Shown in pieces: positions 34,970 through 44,495 of a DNA stretch of 64,000 nt. Positions within the stretch are counted from its first letter, which is position 1. Every line of letters starts with the position of its first letter. The position numbers were made by a program, and so were the translations under genes. The DNA is taken from contig CAYXVF010000008.1 of assembly GCA_964468125.1 (NCBI GenBank), positions 30,573 to 94,572 on the forward strand. The letters are read 5' to 3'. Under the pieces are notes generated by a model. It did no database searches and was not told where the DNA came from. It saw nothing but the letters and a program-made list of their open reading frames with translations. The DNA comes from CAYXVF01 sp964468125 (GTDB lineage: Bacteria > Myxococcota > XYA12-FULL-58-9 > CAYXVF01).

Positions 34970-37900
34970 TCAACGTCCACGCGTGATCCCCACGAGCGGT
35001 CCAAAGATTCTCTCAACCACCGGGTCGAGCATGATGTCGAGGCGTTCGCCCATCGGTTCGCGTCGCAAGAGCTCACGCTCGAAGCTCGGGAAGCCAACGG
35101 ACGTGAACGGAATTTTGATGATGCTGTTCGCGTCGAGGTCCATGTTCAGGTTTTCATAGGCCAACCACATGGCGACCCCGTTGATCTGCGCGAGATTCAG
35201 CCAGAACCGCGTCCCCTGAATGGATTGGTTTTGCTCTTCCGGGTCGAGGAGCTGCAGGAACCGGTCCAGCGCGGTGGTGCTGATTCTCGTTACGTTCATA
35301 TTGGCGGTCAAGTCGCGGCGATTCTGCGAGAACGCGAACTGAATGCTCGCATCAGCGTCCACCTCCGAGTCGCGCCCCGGCTCGAGGTCGAGGGCTGGAA
35401 AATAACTGGCGTCGATGTTGGAGATCTTCATGTCCATCGTGCCGGCAACGGATCGTTCTCCCCTGATCCCCATGGACATCGACCCGTCGATGTCACCGCC
35501 CAGAACCGTCAGTCGCGCGCGTTCCGCGACGACCGCCGCGTCCCGTATCCCTCCATCGATCTCGAGATGCTCGATCAAAAACCCCTTCGATTCGATCCTT
35601 CGAGCTTTGACGCCTCTTCCTGCAAGGTACCGGCGCAAACGCGAATAGTAGAGCGGTCGGGCGCTCGCGATCCGTACTCCGCTCTTCACGCCGATGCGCA
35701 GAATCCCGTCGCCGAAGAGCACCGGCTGCGGCATAGCCACAAAGCCGTCCCGGTCGGAGGTGGCAAAGCGCAAATCGAAAGGGATGCCCCCGTCTACGTC
35801 GGTGACCACGGCTGCAGCGTTTTGGAGAGAGAGGTGATCCGCGAAGGCGACGCCCGTCAGGTCGATGAGCCCGTCCGAGATCCTCAACTCGCCGTTTAAG
35901 CCGAAACCACCGTCGAGCTCCTGGCCCGGAACTTCGATCGGAGCGGATTCATCGATTCGAAGGCTGGACTCGACGCGTGCAGCGACGTCGACTCCGGGCA
36001 TTCCTTCTCTCGCGTAGCGTCGGTCCCGTAGGACTTTGAGTGGCTCTTGAATGATAAAGCTGGAGTAGAGGCGACCATCGCGATCTGGCGCGAGTACCTC
36101 CAGTCTTTCTAGCGCGAGCGCGCCGCCGACTTCGTAACTCATTCGCCAATTGCCAGTAGCGTTGCGAACCGGAGAGGGCAAACCAGGCCCGCTCGCGCTG
36201 CCGAGCTCGAGCACTCCACTCGTTCCTAGCGTGCGCCCCTCGAAACCGAGCGCGCCCTGTAGCGAAAGGTTCGCGATCTCCGAGGGGCCCGAGAGCTTCG
36301 CGAGGAGCATGGCGAGCTCGAAGCGAGGCCCGGTTTCGAGCACGTTGAGATCGAGGTCGACACTGAGACCTGTCAGGTTGAGCGCCGAATCGTCCATGGC
36401 CGCATCGTTGAGCTCAAAGCTCAGCTGCCCGGTGAAAGGCAGCCCTTGCTCGAAGAGGCTCGCAAGGCCCTCGAGAGTCGTGCCCACGCCGTCGAGTGAC
36501 TCCGCCAGCGTGGTCCCGAGCGTGGGCGGAGTAGCCGCGCGCGTCAGAGTCGCGATTGGAATTCTCCCGCGGAGGCTCGCATCCAGTCCCACCGTCCCGC
36601 GGAGCTGCTGCGGCGGCCGCATGGCCGGCGGGAGGAGGGCGAGGGCCCGTTCCAGATCGAAAGGCGAGACGAAGAGCTCCGCTGTGGCGAGGGACGGCGT
36701 GGAGCTGAACACCCGGTCTGCATCGAGCTTGCCTTCGAGCGAAAAGTCGTCCCCTACCCGCGCGCTCAACACCGGTGCTCGGATGCGTTGCCCTCGTCGG
36801 CTGAACACAACGTGGCTCGAAAGTGTCGGGAGCTCGATCGTCGAGTCGCCGACCTGGCTCTGTATGGAAGCCACGGTCAGGGTCGTGTCGCTGTCGACAC
36901 CGTTGGCGGCCAGGTCAAAGAGCTTGGTGTCCGAGCGCATGCGAAGCGTCGTCACCCGCTGACCCGCCGTCGTGATTCGGGCGACTCGTTGGTCGAGCAC
37001 GACCCGGAGTGGATCGTCGCTCGTCCTCTCCCGGGCGAGATCGACCGGGCCTCGCACGCGCGCCGTCGTGGCGAGTCCGCTCAGCGAAAGCCCGGGCGCG
37101 CTCACCGACGCGAGTTGCAGCGAGGCATCGGCGCTCAGCTGGGCCTCGGGGTCGGCGGGTGCGTCGACGGCGGCGAGCCAGCGGGAGACGGCGGTCTCGG
37201 CTTCGAGCTCGAGGTGTGCGCGTGAGATCTCGAAGGCGCCGCTTCGAGCGGAGTCGAGGTCGAGGGTACCCTCCGCACGAGCCTTGTCCGCGGTGACGTC
37301 GACGCGAACCCGGCCGGTGAGGCCGCGCGCCCGGTGTGGACCGAAAGCACCCCGAACCGACTCGACCTCGACCTCGGCGCCCGTGTCGAGACTCGAAGTC
37401 GCGCGCGATGCGGTGACCGAGGTCTCCTCGACCTTGGCGTGAACCGTGCCGCCCATTTCGAGGGAAGGCATCACCGCGGCGCCGATCGGCTCGATCTCGT
37501 CGAGGACCGCGTCAAAGGCGAGCGAGTCGATGGTCAGGGTGGGGTCAGAGAGCAGCGCGGTCGCCCGAGCGGTGGCCTTCAGCTCGGTGCTGTCGCCGAC
37601 GCTCAGCGTCAGCGTCGAGATTTCGGCGGTCTGTTCGATCAAGTTCGCCCGAAGGTCGAGCGCCACCGAGCTTCGGGTTGGAGGTGCGTCGATCGGAGCG
37701 TTGGCATCGGTGAGCCCTTCCCAGCGCAGGGAAGCGTCGATCGATCGGTATCCCTCGAAGCTGAGATACAGGCCGAGTCTCTGCGCGCTGTCGATCGCCA
37801 CTCTGCCATCGCGCTCGAGAACGAGGTTCGAGCCTCGGCCCTTTGGATCGCGCTCGCCCAATCCGGTCCAGAGCGTCAGGTCGTATCCGTCGTCGACCCC

Positions 37901-38557
37901 GGCGAAGCTCGCTTCGAGCCGGTAGCCGGAGAGCGTGAGTCGTTGTCCCGGCTGGACCACCGTTGCGTCCAGCGGTCCTAGAACGACCGAGTCGACCCGG
38001 ATTTCGAGCGGCAAAGTCGGGAGTGCAGGAAGTGGCCTCTCGGGTTCCTCCGGTTCCGGAGTGGGCGTTTGCGGGGGCGGTAAGGTCTCGGGCATTGGGA
38101 CCGCGTGGGCCAGGATCGCGGCTACGTTGGTCTCGCCGTCTTCGTGCTGCTCGTAGGTCGGCTCGATCCCGAGCACCTCGACCCGCTCGATGTGTGCCAC
38201 CCACCCGAACAGCGCCCAGAAGTCGTACTCGACCGCGATCCGTTCGACCGCGAGCACGTCGTGCTCGAAGCCCGCGGGAGGGCCGACGCGAAGGCCTTCG
38301 AGGGCGAGACCGGAGAACAGCCGCAATTCGAGGCGCTCGAGCGTCACGTCCGTGCCCGTGCGCTCCGAGAGCGCCCCTTCGAAGATTCCGCGGAGTCTCT
38401 CGTCATTGAAGTAGAGACGCAGGGCAATGACGACTATGACTAGGGTGACGAGCGTGAGCGCGAACCCCAGGAGGACGCGCCGGAGCCAGCGCCGTCGCCT
38501 TGGCCGCATCGGAGGCTCTCGCGGGTCTTCTCGGTCGTCCGGTTCGTGCTCGGTCAT
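34970..38557 (-). CDS. AsmA/YdbH-like intermembrane lipid-transport protein
   Basis: 1195 residues. A basic N-terminus and a single membrane helix (~27-47, LLGFALTLVTLVIVVIALRL) are followed by AsmA-like features: GTDVTLERLELRLFSGLALEGLRV, then a very long run of amphipathic beta strands with no cysteines or catalytic motifs, as in repeating-beta-groove proteins (AsmA, TamB, YhdP, YdbH). The C-terminal region (YENLNMDLDANSIIKIPF) should sit near the outer membrane. Length exceeds E. coli YdbH (~880 residues). Downstream is a DUF1318 lipoprotein, the conserved companion of YdbH, which supports this assignment over general AsmA. Predicted role: phospholipid passage from inner to outer membrane. 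Confidence 0.82.
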   Translation of the reverse strand: MTEHEPDDREDPREPPMRPRRRRWLRRVLLGFALTLVTLVIVVIALRLYFNDERLRGIFEGALSERTGTDVTLERLELRLFSGLALEGLRVGPPAGFEHDVLAVERIAVEYDFWALFGWVAHIERVEVLGIEPTYEQHEDGETNVAAILAHAVPMPETLPPPQTPTPEPEEPERPLPALPTLPLEIRVDSVVLGPLDATVVQPGQRLTLSGYRLEASFAGVDDGYDLTLWTGLGERDPKGRGSNLVLERDGRVAIDSAQRLGLYLSFEGYRSIDASLRWEGLTDANAPIDAPPTRSSVALDLRANLIEQTAEISTLTLSVGDSTELKATARATALLSDPTLTIDSLAFDAVLDEIEPIGAAVMPSLEMGGTVHAKVEETSVTASRATSSLDTGAEVEVESVRGAFGPHRARGLTGRVRVDVTADKARAEGTLDLDSARSGAFEISRAHLELEAETAVSRWLAAVDAPADPEAQLSADASLQLASVSAPGLSLSGLATTARVRGPVDLARERTSDDPLRVVLDQRVARITTAGQRVTTLRMRSDTKLFDLAANGVDSDTTLTVASIQSQVGDSTIELPTLSSHVVFSRRGQRIRAPVLSARVGDDFSLEGKLDADRVFSSTPSLATAELFVSPFDLERALALLPPAMRPPQQLRGTVGLDASLRGRIPIATLTRAATPPTLGTTLAESLDGVGTTLEGLASLFEQGLPFTGQLSFELNDAAMDDSALNLTGLSVDLDLNVLETGPRFELAMLLAKLSGPSEIANLSLQGALGFEGRTLGTSGVLELGSASGPGLPSPVRNATGNWRMSYEVGGALALERLEVLAPDRDGRLYSSFIIQEPLKVLRDRRYAREGMPGVDVAARVESSLRIDESAPIEVPGQELDGGFGLNGELRISDGLIDLTGVAFADHLSLQNAAAVVTDVDGGIPFDLRFATSDRDGFVAMPQPVLFGDGILRIGVKSGVRIASARPLYYSRLRRYLAGRGVKARRIESKGFLIEHLEIDGGIRDAAVVAERARLTVLGGDIDGSMSMGIRGERSVAGTMDMKISNIDASYFPALDLEPGRDSEVDADASIQFAFSQNRRDLTANMNVTRISTTALDRFLQLLDPEEQNQSIQGTRFWLNLAQINGVAMWLAYENLNMDLDANSIIKIPFTSVGFPSFERELLRREPMGERLDIMLDPVVERIFGPLVGITRGR

Positions 38558-38641
38558 GGTGAATCGACGCTCGGGCCGTTGCGTCTAGAACCCTGTCCAG
38601 GGGCAGAGTATCACCTCAAACGCCCCGCGAAGGAACGAGTC

Positions 38642-39385
38642 ATGCGAATTGCCGCCCTTGCGACCGCACTTCTGTTCTCCAGCACGGCGCTCGCCGGCAC
38701 CCTCGTGGTACAGGGCGAGGAGGGGATCTACTCCCCTGGCATCGCGACAAAATGGTGGGCCGACGGTCCCGCCGTTCACTTTCAGATGGGAAGCGAGGCG
38801 CAGGCTGCATCGGTGGCCGCGCAGCTGAAACAGGCCCTCGCTGGGGCCGACGTGTCGAGCAAGGACGACGTTCTGATCGTGAAGGGCATTCCGGAGCCTG
38901 CGCTCCTCGAACAGCTTTCGCGATTTTCGGTGGACGGAGAGGACGCGGCGGATCCGCTTGCGGAGCTCGCGGGGGCCGGCGTCGGTCCGGTGGCCTTCAA
39001 GGCGCCGGAGGGTGGCGGCTCGATTCGTGCGACCAACCCTAGCTTTGCAATTCCCGCCGGCGTCTTCGGTCCGCCCGCGGAGTCGGAAAAGATGGAGGCC
39101 CAGGTCCTCGCGGTGGAGAGGAAGGAGTTTCCTCAGGTCGTGGTGAAGCTGAAGGTGAGGAAGACAGCGAACGACAAGGACGTGCGCAAAGCCTTCAAGC
39201 GCAACGCGGTCTTCACCGCTCCCGTTTTGATGAACGGTGGCGACGGGGTGATCGACTTTGACGCGACACTCACCCAGCAGAATCTAGTGGCGTACTATCT
39301 GGAGCCCGGGGACCGGGTGATGGTTCATGTTCGCAAGGACGAAGCGCAGAACGCGCACATCGATTGGATCGGTCGGAAGAAGTGA
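38642..39385 (+). CDS. Secreted/periplasmic protein, unknown function
   Basis: 247 residues from ATG 38642 (AAGGAACGA upstream); the open frame extends 32 codons further but without signal character. MRIAALATALLFSSTALAG is a Sec signal with ALA-G cleavage. The mature part is alpha/beta with a conserved-looking Gly/Pro region in the middle and a beta-rich C-terminal half ending HIDWIGRKK. There are no cysteines in the mature chain and no known catalytic motif. It is divergent from the AsmA-like gene with 84 bases between, so the two may share control, and it converges with the TPR gene after 9 bases. Confidence 0.72.
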   Translation: MRIAALATALLFSSTALAGTLVVQGEEGIYSPGIATKWWADGPAVHFQMGSEAQAASVAAQLKQALAGADVSSKDDVLIVKGIPEPALLEQLSRFSVDGEDAADPLAELAGAGVGPVAFKAPEGGGSIRATNPSFAIPAGVFGPPAESEKMEAQVLAVERKEFPQVVVKLKVRKTANDKDVRKAFKRNAVFTAPVLMNGGDGVIDFDATLTQQNLVAYYLEPGDRVMVHVRKDEAQNAHIDWIGRKK

Positions 39386-39394
39386 TCGAGTCGC

Positions 39395-42300
39395 TCAGAT
39401 GTAGCTGATCTTGTCGCCCTTTTCCCGAGCGTTTCGTTCCGCATCCGTTTCCATCAAGAGCTCGTCGAGCTCTCCGTCGAGGTCGCTTTGGTTCGATTCT
39501 TCCGCGTCGATGCGCGTCCGAAGCAGCGACAATCGCTCCGCGACTCCGCGGAACTCGGAATCGATCGAGTCGACCTTCTCGAAGAACTTCGCGGCTTCAC
39601 GCAGGCGACCCATGGATTCGTAGGCCAAACCGACCTCGAAGCGCAGAGCCAACGACTCCTCCGGCGTGACGTAGTCGCTGTTGATGCCGCGCAGGAAGTG
39701 GGAGAGGGCCTGCGCGCTGTCGCCTGAGGCGAGCGCGCACAAACCCATCATCGTCAGCGCCCCGATCGCCTTTTCGTCCGACGCGGCGGCGTGCTCGAAC
39801 TCGCGAATGGCGTCATCGAACAGACCCATCTCCTTATAGGCGATGCCGAGATCGTAGTGTGTCTGATAGTCGCCTTCCTCCACCACTTGGGCGACGCCCC
39901 TCTTGAACTCGTCGAACACGTCCTGAAAGGCGACCTGGAAATCGTCACCCGCCGTGAGCTCGTCGATGCCGGCAGCGAGATCCGCTTCGACATTCACCGA
40001 CGCGATGCCTTCGTCATCCTCTTCAACGGTCGAAGGCTCGGGGGTCGTCTCGGGTGCGGCTTGGGCGGCTGCGGTCTCCTCCTCGACGTGGAGCTTCGCC
40101 TGGAGCTCGAGGAGGTCTTTGCGTTCACCGTAGATCGCCAGGAGGGCGTCGAGCTGCTCATGCGCTTCATCTTCGAGACCCTGTTCGATGAAGAACGCGA
40201 TCTCTTCGATCTCGTCGCTGAGGTCATCGCGCTCTTCCTCGTCCTCGAAGGAGGTATCCATGGCGTCCGCGCCGAGACCGCGCAGCTCGCTCTCGCCCGC
40301 GGTGACGGTAGGCGGTGGCGGCTCCGGAGACTCGATGGCTTCGGGCGGAGCGTCGTCGCGGGGTGCTGCACTCGGGGCTCTGTCGACCGTGACGGCCCGT
40401 TTAGTCGGAACGGCGCTGGCGAGGAGCGCATCGAGGTCATCGAGGCCAGCGGGAGTCGCTTCAGGCTCGACCGACGTCGGCGCTGGCGTGTCTACTACGA
40501 CCTCCTGTGTTTCCGCTTCGTCGCGAGATTCCGGTGGGGTCGGAGCCGCCTCTCGCGCTTCTTCCCGCGCGAGGACCTCTTCGTCGACCGGTTCGAGCTC
40601 GGGGTCGCCGAAGTTGATCACCGTCTCGCCGGAGATCGTCTTCTCGTTCGCCGGTGCGGACATCGTGCGCGCCCCACTCGGACGACCGAAGTGGACCTCG
40701 CTTTCACCGGAACGGACGGAGACGTCTGAGCGCTCATCGTGGTCCTCAGGCGCCTCTTCATCGCCGAGGTCCTCGAGCCCACCGAATTCATCCAGGGAGG
40801 CGGTCGTTGGCTCGGGCAACGGTGCATCCAGGTCCTGGAGGTCCGCATCTTCCAAGCCCGCATCGTCGAGTGCGATGCTCGCGGGGGGCGCGGGAGGCTC
40901 GTCGAGCTCCGCCTCAGCCGTCGACGGCACGTCTACGTCCACGTCTCGCGGGGGCATCGGCGGAGGCGTCTCGTGCGCGTCTGGCTCGAAATCGATCTCC
41001 GGAGCCGCTGCAAGCTCCATCTCGTCTTCGAGGCCGGCCTCCACATCGTCGAGCACTTCGTCCGCGGCCGTCCGGTCTGCGGGGCTCGCGTCGTCGTCGA
41101 GGTCGCCATCGAGGTCGATCGTCGCTGCGGCGGAAGAGGGCTCGTAGCTCAGCGCAGGCTCGCTCGACACCGTCGCCCCGAGGCGCGGCACCTCGACATC
41201 GCCAGAGGACTCCGCGTGAAGATCGCTCTCGCCGGGCGCGAGCTCCTCGAGAAGCTCACGTGCCTGCACGTGCCCCGGCTCGTAGCCCAGAAGCTCGCGC
41301 AGATCGGAGATCGCGGCCTGCGTTTCGCCAGCCTCGGCGGCGTTCATGGCCAGAAGCATCAGCTCGGCGACCGCTGTGTCGAGCTCGCCCATGTCGACCA
41401 GCAAGTCCTTGTAGCGGACACGCGCCTCCCGGTGTTGGGAGCGAAGGCCGAACACTTTCCGAATGTGCTCGATCGCTTTCGTCTTGAGCCCGTACTTGAT
41501 GTAGACGTCGGCCTCGATCAGGATCCGGCTGATCTGCTCCTCGACTTCTTTCTCCGCGGCGTCGTCTTCGCTCTCTTCAGGCGAATCCACCTCCACATCG
41601 ATCCCGAGCTCTTCGTCCGGGGGCGGCGGTGGGGGACCGGCTCCCTCGGTCGCGCGATTCACTTCCACCACGTCGGTGTTTCGTCGTACGGCCTTTTGGG
41701 TGGGTCTGATCCGGCCGAGGGCATTGTCCGGCAGCTGCTCGGTTTGCTCGAGGACCTGCTGTGCATCTGCGTCGTTCGGCTCGATTGCGAGGATCTTGCG
41801 CATTACGCTGCGCTGCGCCTCGATGTTGCCAGAGAGCGCGTGAAGACGTCCGAGCTCCCGGTACACGGAGAGAGTCTTGGCGGTTTGACCGAGACCTTTG
41901 AACGCCGCGGCAAGCAGGTTCAAGGTCTCGACGTCCTTCGGGTTCTCCTTGAAACAGATCTGAAGCTTGGCGAGGGCGCGTCTCGGATCGTTCTTTTGAA
42001 TGTAGATGTTCGCGAGCTCGCGGGTCGTGGTGAGGTCCGACGGATCGAAATGGATCACCCGCTCCGCGACTTTGATGTAGTCGTCGATCCGATGCTGCGA
42101 CTTCAGGTAGTCCGCTGCTGCTTGAAAGTGAGCTCGGGCCTCGCCCGTACGCGATTGCTTTGCGTAGCTCTCCGCGAGCTTGATCCGGCTCGCCACATTG
42201 TCCGGATCGAGCTCGACCATCTTCTTCAAGATGTCGATGCTCTCTTCGATCCTGCCTTGCTGCTCGAAGAGCTGGCTAACCGAACGGTACTGATTGGCCG

Positions 42301-42634
42301 CGTCCGACATGAGGCCGAGCTGGTAGTAGAGGTCGGCGAGTTTGAGATTGACCTCGATGAGGCTCGAATCGAGGCGTAGAATCTGCTTGTAGACCGCAAC
42401 CGCCTTTAGGAAGAAGCCCTGCTCGGAGTAGAACTGAGCGACGCGGCCGTAGGTCTCGGTGGCTTTGTCGTGATCGCCGCTGCGGGTCTGTAGGTCGCCG
42501 ATCTTGAGAAGCGTGCGGACGTCCTTCGGGTCGTCTTCGACCAGGCGCTGGTACTCACGGATGGCCTTGTCGAGCTGGCCCTTCTGCAAGTATTTCTGCG
42601 CCGCGGCGCGGGTCTTGTCCTTGTTAGCTGCCAC
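39395..42634 (-). CDS. Large cytoplasmic TPR protein with acidic linker
   Basis: 1079 residues with no signal peptide or membrane helix. Residues ~1-300 contain about eight tetratricopeptide repeats (GQLDKAIREYQRLVEDDP, GFFLKAVAVYKQILRLDS and so on). Residues ~310-360 form a Pro/Glu linker, ~365-460 further helical repeats, ~470-800 a long acidic low-complexity stretch rich in Asp, Glu, Ala and Pro, and ~930-1050 a second TPR block (YDLGIAYKEMGLFDDAIREFEHAA). It probably acts as a scaffold. It is the last gene of the minus-strand run that begins with pilM, separated from efp by 143 bases, so a link to pilus or cell-polarity functions is possible but unproven. Confidence 0.85.
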   Translation of the reverse strand: MAANKDKTRAAAQKYLQKGQLDKAIREYQRLVEDDPKDVRTLLKIGDLQTRSGDHDKATETYGRVAQFYSEQGFFLKAVAVYKQILRLDSSLIEVNLKLADLYYQLGLMSDAANQYRSVSQLFEQQGRIEESIDILKKMVELDPDNVASRIKLAESYAKQSRTGEARAHFQAAADYLKSQHRIDDYIKVAERVIHFDPSDLTTTRELANIYIQKNDPRRALAKLQICFKENPKDVETLNLLAAAFKGLGQTAKTLSVYRELGRLHALSGNIEAQRSVMRKILAIEPNDADAQQVLEQTEQLPDNALGRIRPTQKAVRRNTDVVEVNRATEGAGPPPPPPDEELGIDVEVDSPEESEDDAAEKEVEEQISRILIEADVYIKYGLKTKAIEHIRKVFGLRSQHREARVRYKDLLVDMGELDTAVAELMLLAMNAAEAGETQAAISDLRELLGYEPGHVQARELLEELAPGESDLHAESSGDVEVPRLGATVSSEPALSYEPSSAAATIDLDGDLDDDASPADRTAADEVLDDVEAGLEDEMELAAAPEIDFEPDAHETPPPMPPRDVDVDVPSTAEAELDEPPAPPASIALDDAGLEDADLQDLDAPLPEPTTASLDEFGGLEDLGDEEAPEDHDERSDVSVRSGESEVHFGRPSGARTMSAPANEKTISGETVINFGDPELEPVDEEVLAREEAREAAPTPPESRDEAETQEVVVDTPAPTSVEPEATPAGLDDLDALLASAVPTKRAVTVDRAPSAAPRDDAPPEAIESPEPPPPTVTAGESELRGLGADAMDTSFEDEEERDDLSDEIEEIAFFIEQGLEDEAHEQLDALLAIYGERKDLLELQAKLHVEEETAAAQAAPETTPEPSTVEEDDEGIASVNVEADLAAGIDELTAGDDFQVAFQDVFDEFKRGVAQVVEEGDYQTHYDLGIAYKEMGLFDDAIREFEHAAASDEKAIGALTMMGLCALASGDSAQALSHFLRGINSDYVTPEESLALRFEVGLAYESMGRLREAAKFFEKVDSIDSEFRGVAERLSLLRTRIDAEESNQSDLDGELDELLMETDAERNAREKGDKISYI

Positions 42635-42777
42635 GCTGGTCTAGATCGTCGAGAAATCCGAAGCTATCACGCGTACCTCGGCGTACCAAGGCTCACGCCG
42701 GGCATCGTACGCACCCTCGGCGATGGTATCAGACCTGCGCCGGCAGCGCCTCATTTGGGGCGGTGTAGGTCTTCGGA

Positions 42778-43338
42778 CTACCCGACCCGCTCGACGTATG
42801 AGGCGGTGCGAGTGTCGATCTTGATGACCTCGCCCTCGTTGACGAACAACGGCACGTTCACCGTCGCTCCGGTCTCCAATTTTGCCGGTTTGGTCGCCCC
42901 CTGGGCGGTGTCGCCGCGAACGCCGGGCTCGCACTCGGCGATCTTGAGCTCGACGAAGTTCGGCAGGGTGACACCGATCGGCTTGCCGTTCCAGAACATG
43001 ACCTCGACGTCGAGGTTCTCCTTGAGCCACTTGGCGTCCTCGCCCACCACGTCGGTGTCGACCATGACTTGCTCGTAGGTGCTGTTGTCCATGAACGTGT
43101 AGTGCTCGCCGTCCATGTACAGGTACTGCATCGCCTTGTCGTCCATGTCCGGCTTGCCGACTTTGTCGCCGGACTTGAAGGTCGGGTCGAGGACGCGGCC
43201 GGTGATGAGATTCTTGAGCTTCGTTCGGACGAAAGCGCCGCCTTTGCCAGGCTTGACGTGCTGGAACTCCACGATCAGGTAGGGCTCCCCTTCGTATTCG
43301 ATCTTCAGGCCATTTCGGAAGTCTTGCGTCGTGTACAT
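42778..43338 (-). CDS. efp: Translation elongation factor P
   Basis: 186 residues, the standard EF-P length and three-domain organisation. The KOW-like N-domain has the tip loop PGKGGAFV with Lys32 in the position that is modified in many bacteria (beta-lysylation, deoxyhypusine-like or 5-aminopentanol), so an unmodified Arg-type EF-P is excluded. The conserved ending (IKIDTRTASYVERV) is present. EF-P relieves ribosome stalling at proline stretches. No modification gene (epmA/epmB, ymfI) is in the window. A ribosome site GGGAG is upstream; it follows aroQ by 105 bases in the same direction. Confidence 0.96.
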   Translation of the reverse strand: MYTTQDFRNGLKIEYEGEPYLIVEFQHVKPGKGGAFVRTKLKNLITGRVLDPTFKSGDKVGKPDMDDKAMQYLYMDGEHYTFMDNSTYEQVMVDTDVVGEDAKWLKENLDVEVMFWNGKPIGVTLPNFVELKIAECEPGVRGDTAQGATKPAKLETGATVNVPLFVNEGEVIKIDTRTASYVERVG

Positions 43339-43443
43339 GGCGTGTTGTGTTCTCCCTTGCCACCGAGTCGCGCGCCCAAGGGGGCTCGCGGGTCCATCCC
43401 AAGAATGGACGCCGAGGCGTGTAGCACGGGGAATGCTGGATTT

Positions 43444-43923
43444 CTAGCCTTGGCGCCGGTGTCGCTCGATCAGGGCGCCGAGCGCGAGCTCGTAGGACGC
43501 GGCACCGAAACCGCAGATCACCCCCACGGCAACATCCGCGAGCAGCGAGCGGTGTCGGAAGGGCTCCCGGGCGTAAACATTCGAGAGGTGGACCTCGACG
43601 AAGGGTATGTCGATGGCGATGAGCGCATCGCGAAGGGCCACGGAGGTGTGGGTGAGCGCGCCCGCGTTCAGCACGATGCCGTTCGCGCTTGCTCGCAGAC
43701 GCTGGATTTCGTCCACCAGTGCACCTTCGTGGTTGCTCTGAAAGTGCTCGATGCTGACACCGAGCTCGTCGGCGACCCTCTCCAATCGACCTAGGATGTC
43801 TTCGAGGCTGTCGGCGCCATAGATCTCAGGCTCCCGGCTACCGAGCAGGTTGAGATTGGGGCCGTTGAGCACCGCGAAGTGGGGTCGTTCGCTCTTCTTC
43901 GAGCGTTTCTGTTTCCGGGCCAC
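43444..43923 (-). CDS. aroQ: Type II 3-dehydroquinate dehydratase
   Basis: 159 residues. The type II signature is complete: LNGPNLNLLGSREPEIYG with the catalytic Tyr, FQSNHEGALVDEI, NAGALTHTSVALRD, and VEVHLSNVYAREPFRH with the catalytic His. It converts 3-dehydroquinate to 3-dehydroshikimate in aromatic amino-acid synthesis as a dodecamer. The first ~13 residues are Lys/Arg/Ser-rich and exceed the usual start, possibly a tail or a slightly upstream start choice. It lies 7 bases after the TPR/Roadblock gene, downstream of the fused aroK-aroB, so three shikimate functions are in one cluster. Confidence 0.95.
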   Translation of the reverse strand: MARKQKRSKKSERPHFAVLNGPNLNLLGSREPEIYGADSLEDILGRLERVADELGVSIEHFQSNHEGALVDEIQRLRASANGIVLNAGALTHTSVALRDALIAIDIPFVEVHLSNVYAREPFRHRSLLADVAVGVICGFGAASYELALGALIERHRRQG

Positions 43924-43930
43924 GGTGGAG

Positions 43931-44464
43931 TCAGGTGAGCTCGGCGATCAGCCGAGGCGCCACCAGCCGCATCTCGAAGCTCGCCTGGCCGGGGATGGCC
44001 TCGGGGGCGAGAATCATCGCCATGAAGTATTCGTCGGTGAGCGGGCGCACGACCGCATGAAGTCGTTCGCTGTCCACGGCCAGGCCGTCCAGAGACCCGG
44101 TGGGATGATTGTTCTGCAGCCCTTTGGCGATCGCTGCGAGCGAGGACAGCTCGGTGAGGAGCGCCTGCAGGTCGAGCTCCGCGCCCCCGACCTCGAAGCT
44201 GTCGATCGGGATCCCGTCAAAGCCCATCAAGGTACAGGCCATTGCCCCTGGGGTCTTCTGCACCAAATCCTGCATCGTTTGCCGAAAATCCATGGCCGCT
44301 CCTGACTCTCCTAGCTCTGCTTCGAGCTCACGAAGACGTTCTCGGGATTTCGTGTCACCGGGGTTGTCCTGCACCACCTTACGGTAGATCGCGACCGCGC
44401 GGGAAGGCTGCCCCTGCCGAAGAAAGAGCTCGGCGACCGTTGGGGTATCAAAGGACAGCTCCAC
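43931..44464 (-). CDS. TPR plus Roadblock/LC7 domain protein
   Basis: 177 residues. The N-terminal ~55 residues hold a TPR motif (TVAELFLRQGQPSRAVAIYRKVVQDNP); ~58-175 is a Roadblock/LC7-like fold (FRQTMQDLVQKTPGAMACTLMGFDGIPIDSF with later LHAVVRPLTDEYFMAMIL). Roadblock proteins such as MglB act as GTPase-activating or scaffold partners for Ras-like GTPases that set polarity of pili and motility in myxobacteria. No such GTPase is in this window. The gene is 31 bases after a lipoprotein gene and 7 before aroQ, inside the pilus cluster, so a role in pilus polarity is an attractive inference. Confidence 0.85.
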   Translation of the reverse strand: MELSFDTPTVAELFLRQGQPSRAVAIYRKVVQDNPGDTKSRERLRELEAELGESGAAMDFRQTMQDLVQKTPGAMACTLMGFDGIPIDSFEVGGAELDLQALLTELSSLAAIAKGLQNNHPTGSLDGLAVDSERLHAVVRPLTDEYFMAMILAPEAIPGQASFEMRLVAPRLIAELT

Positions 44465-44495
44465 GTGCCGTTGGTAGGTCGAGTGACGCTGATAG

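Noticed and set aside
39791..42379. Long plus-strand frames (312, 319, 277 and 546 codons) opposite the TPR gene
   Set aside because: The minus strand has clear TPR repeats throughout; the plus-strand products are low-complexity mirror products of GC-rich coding DNA.
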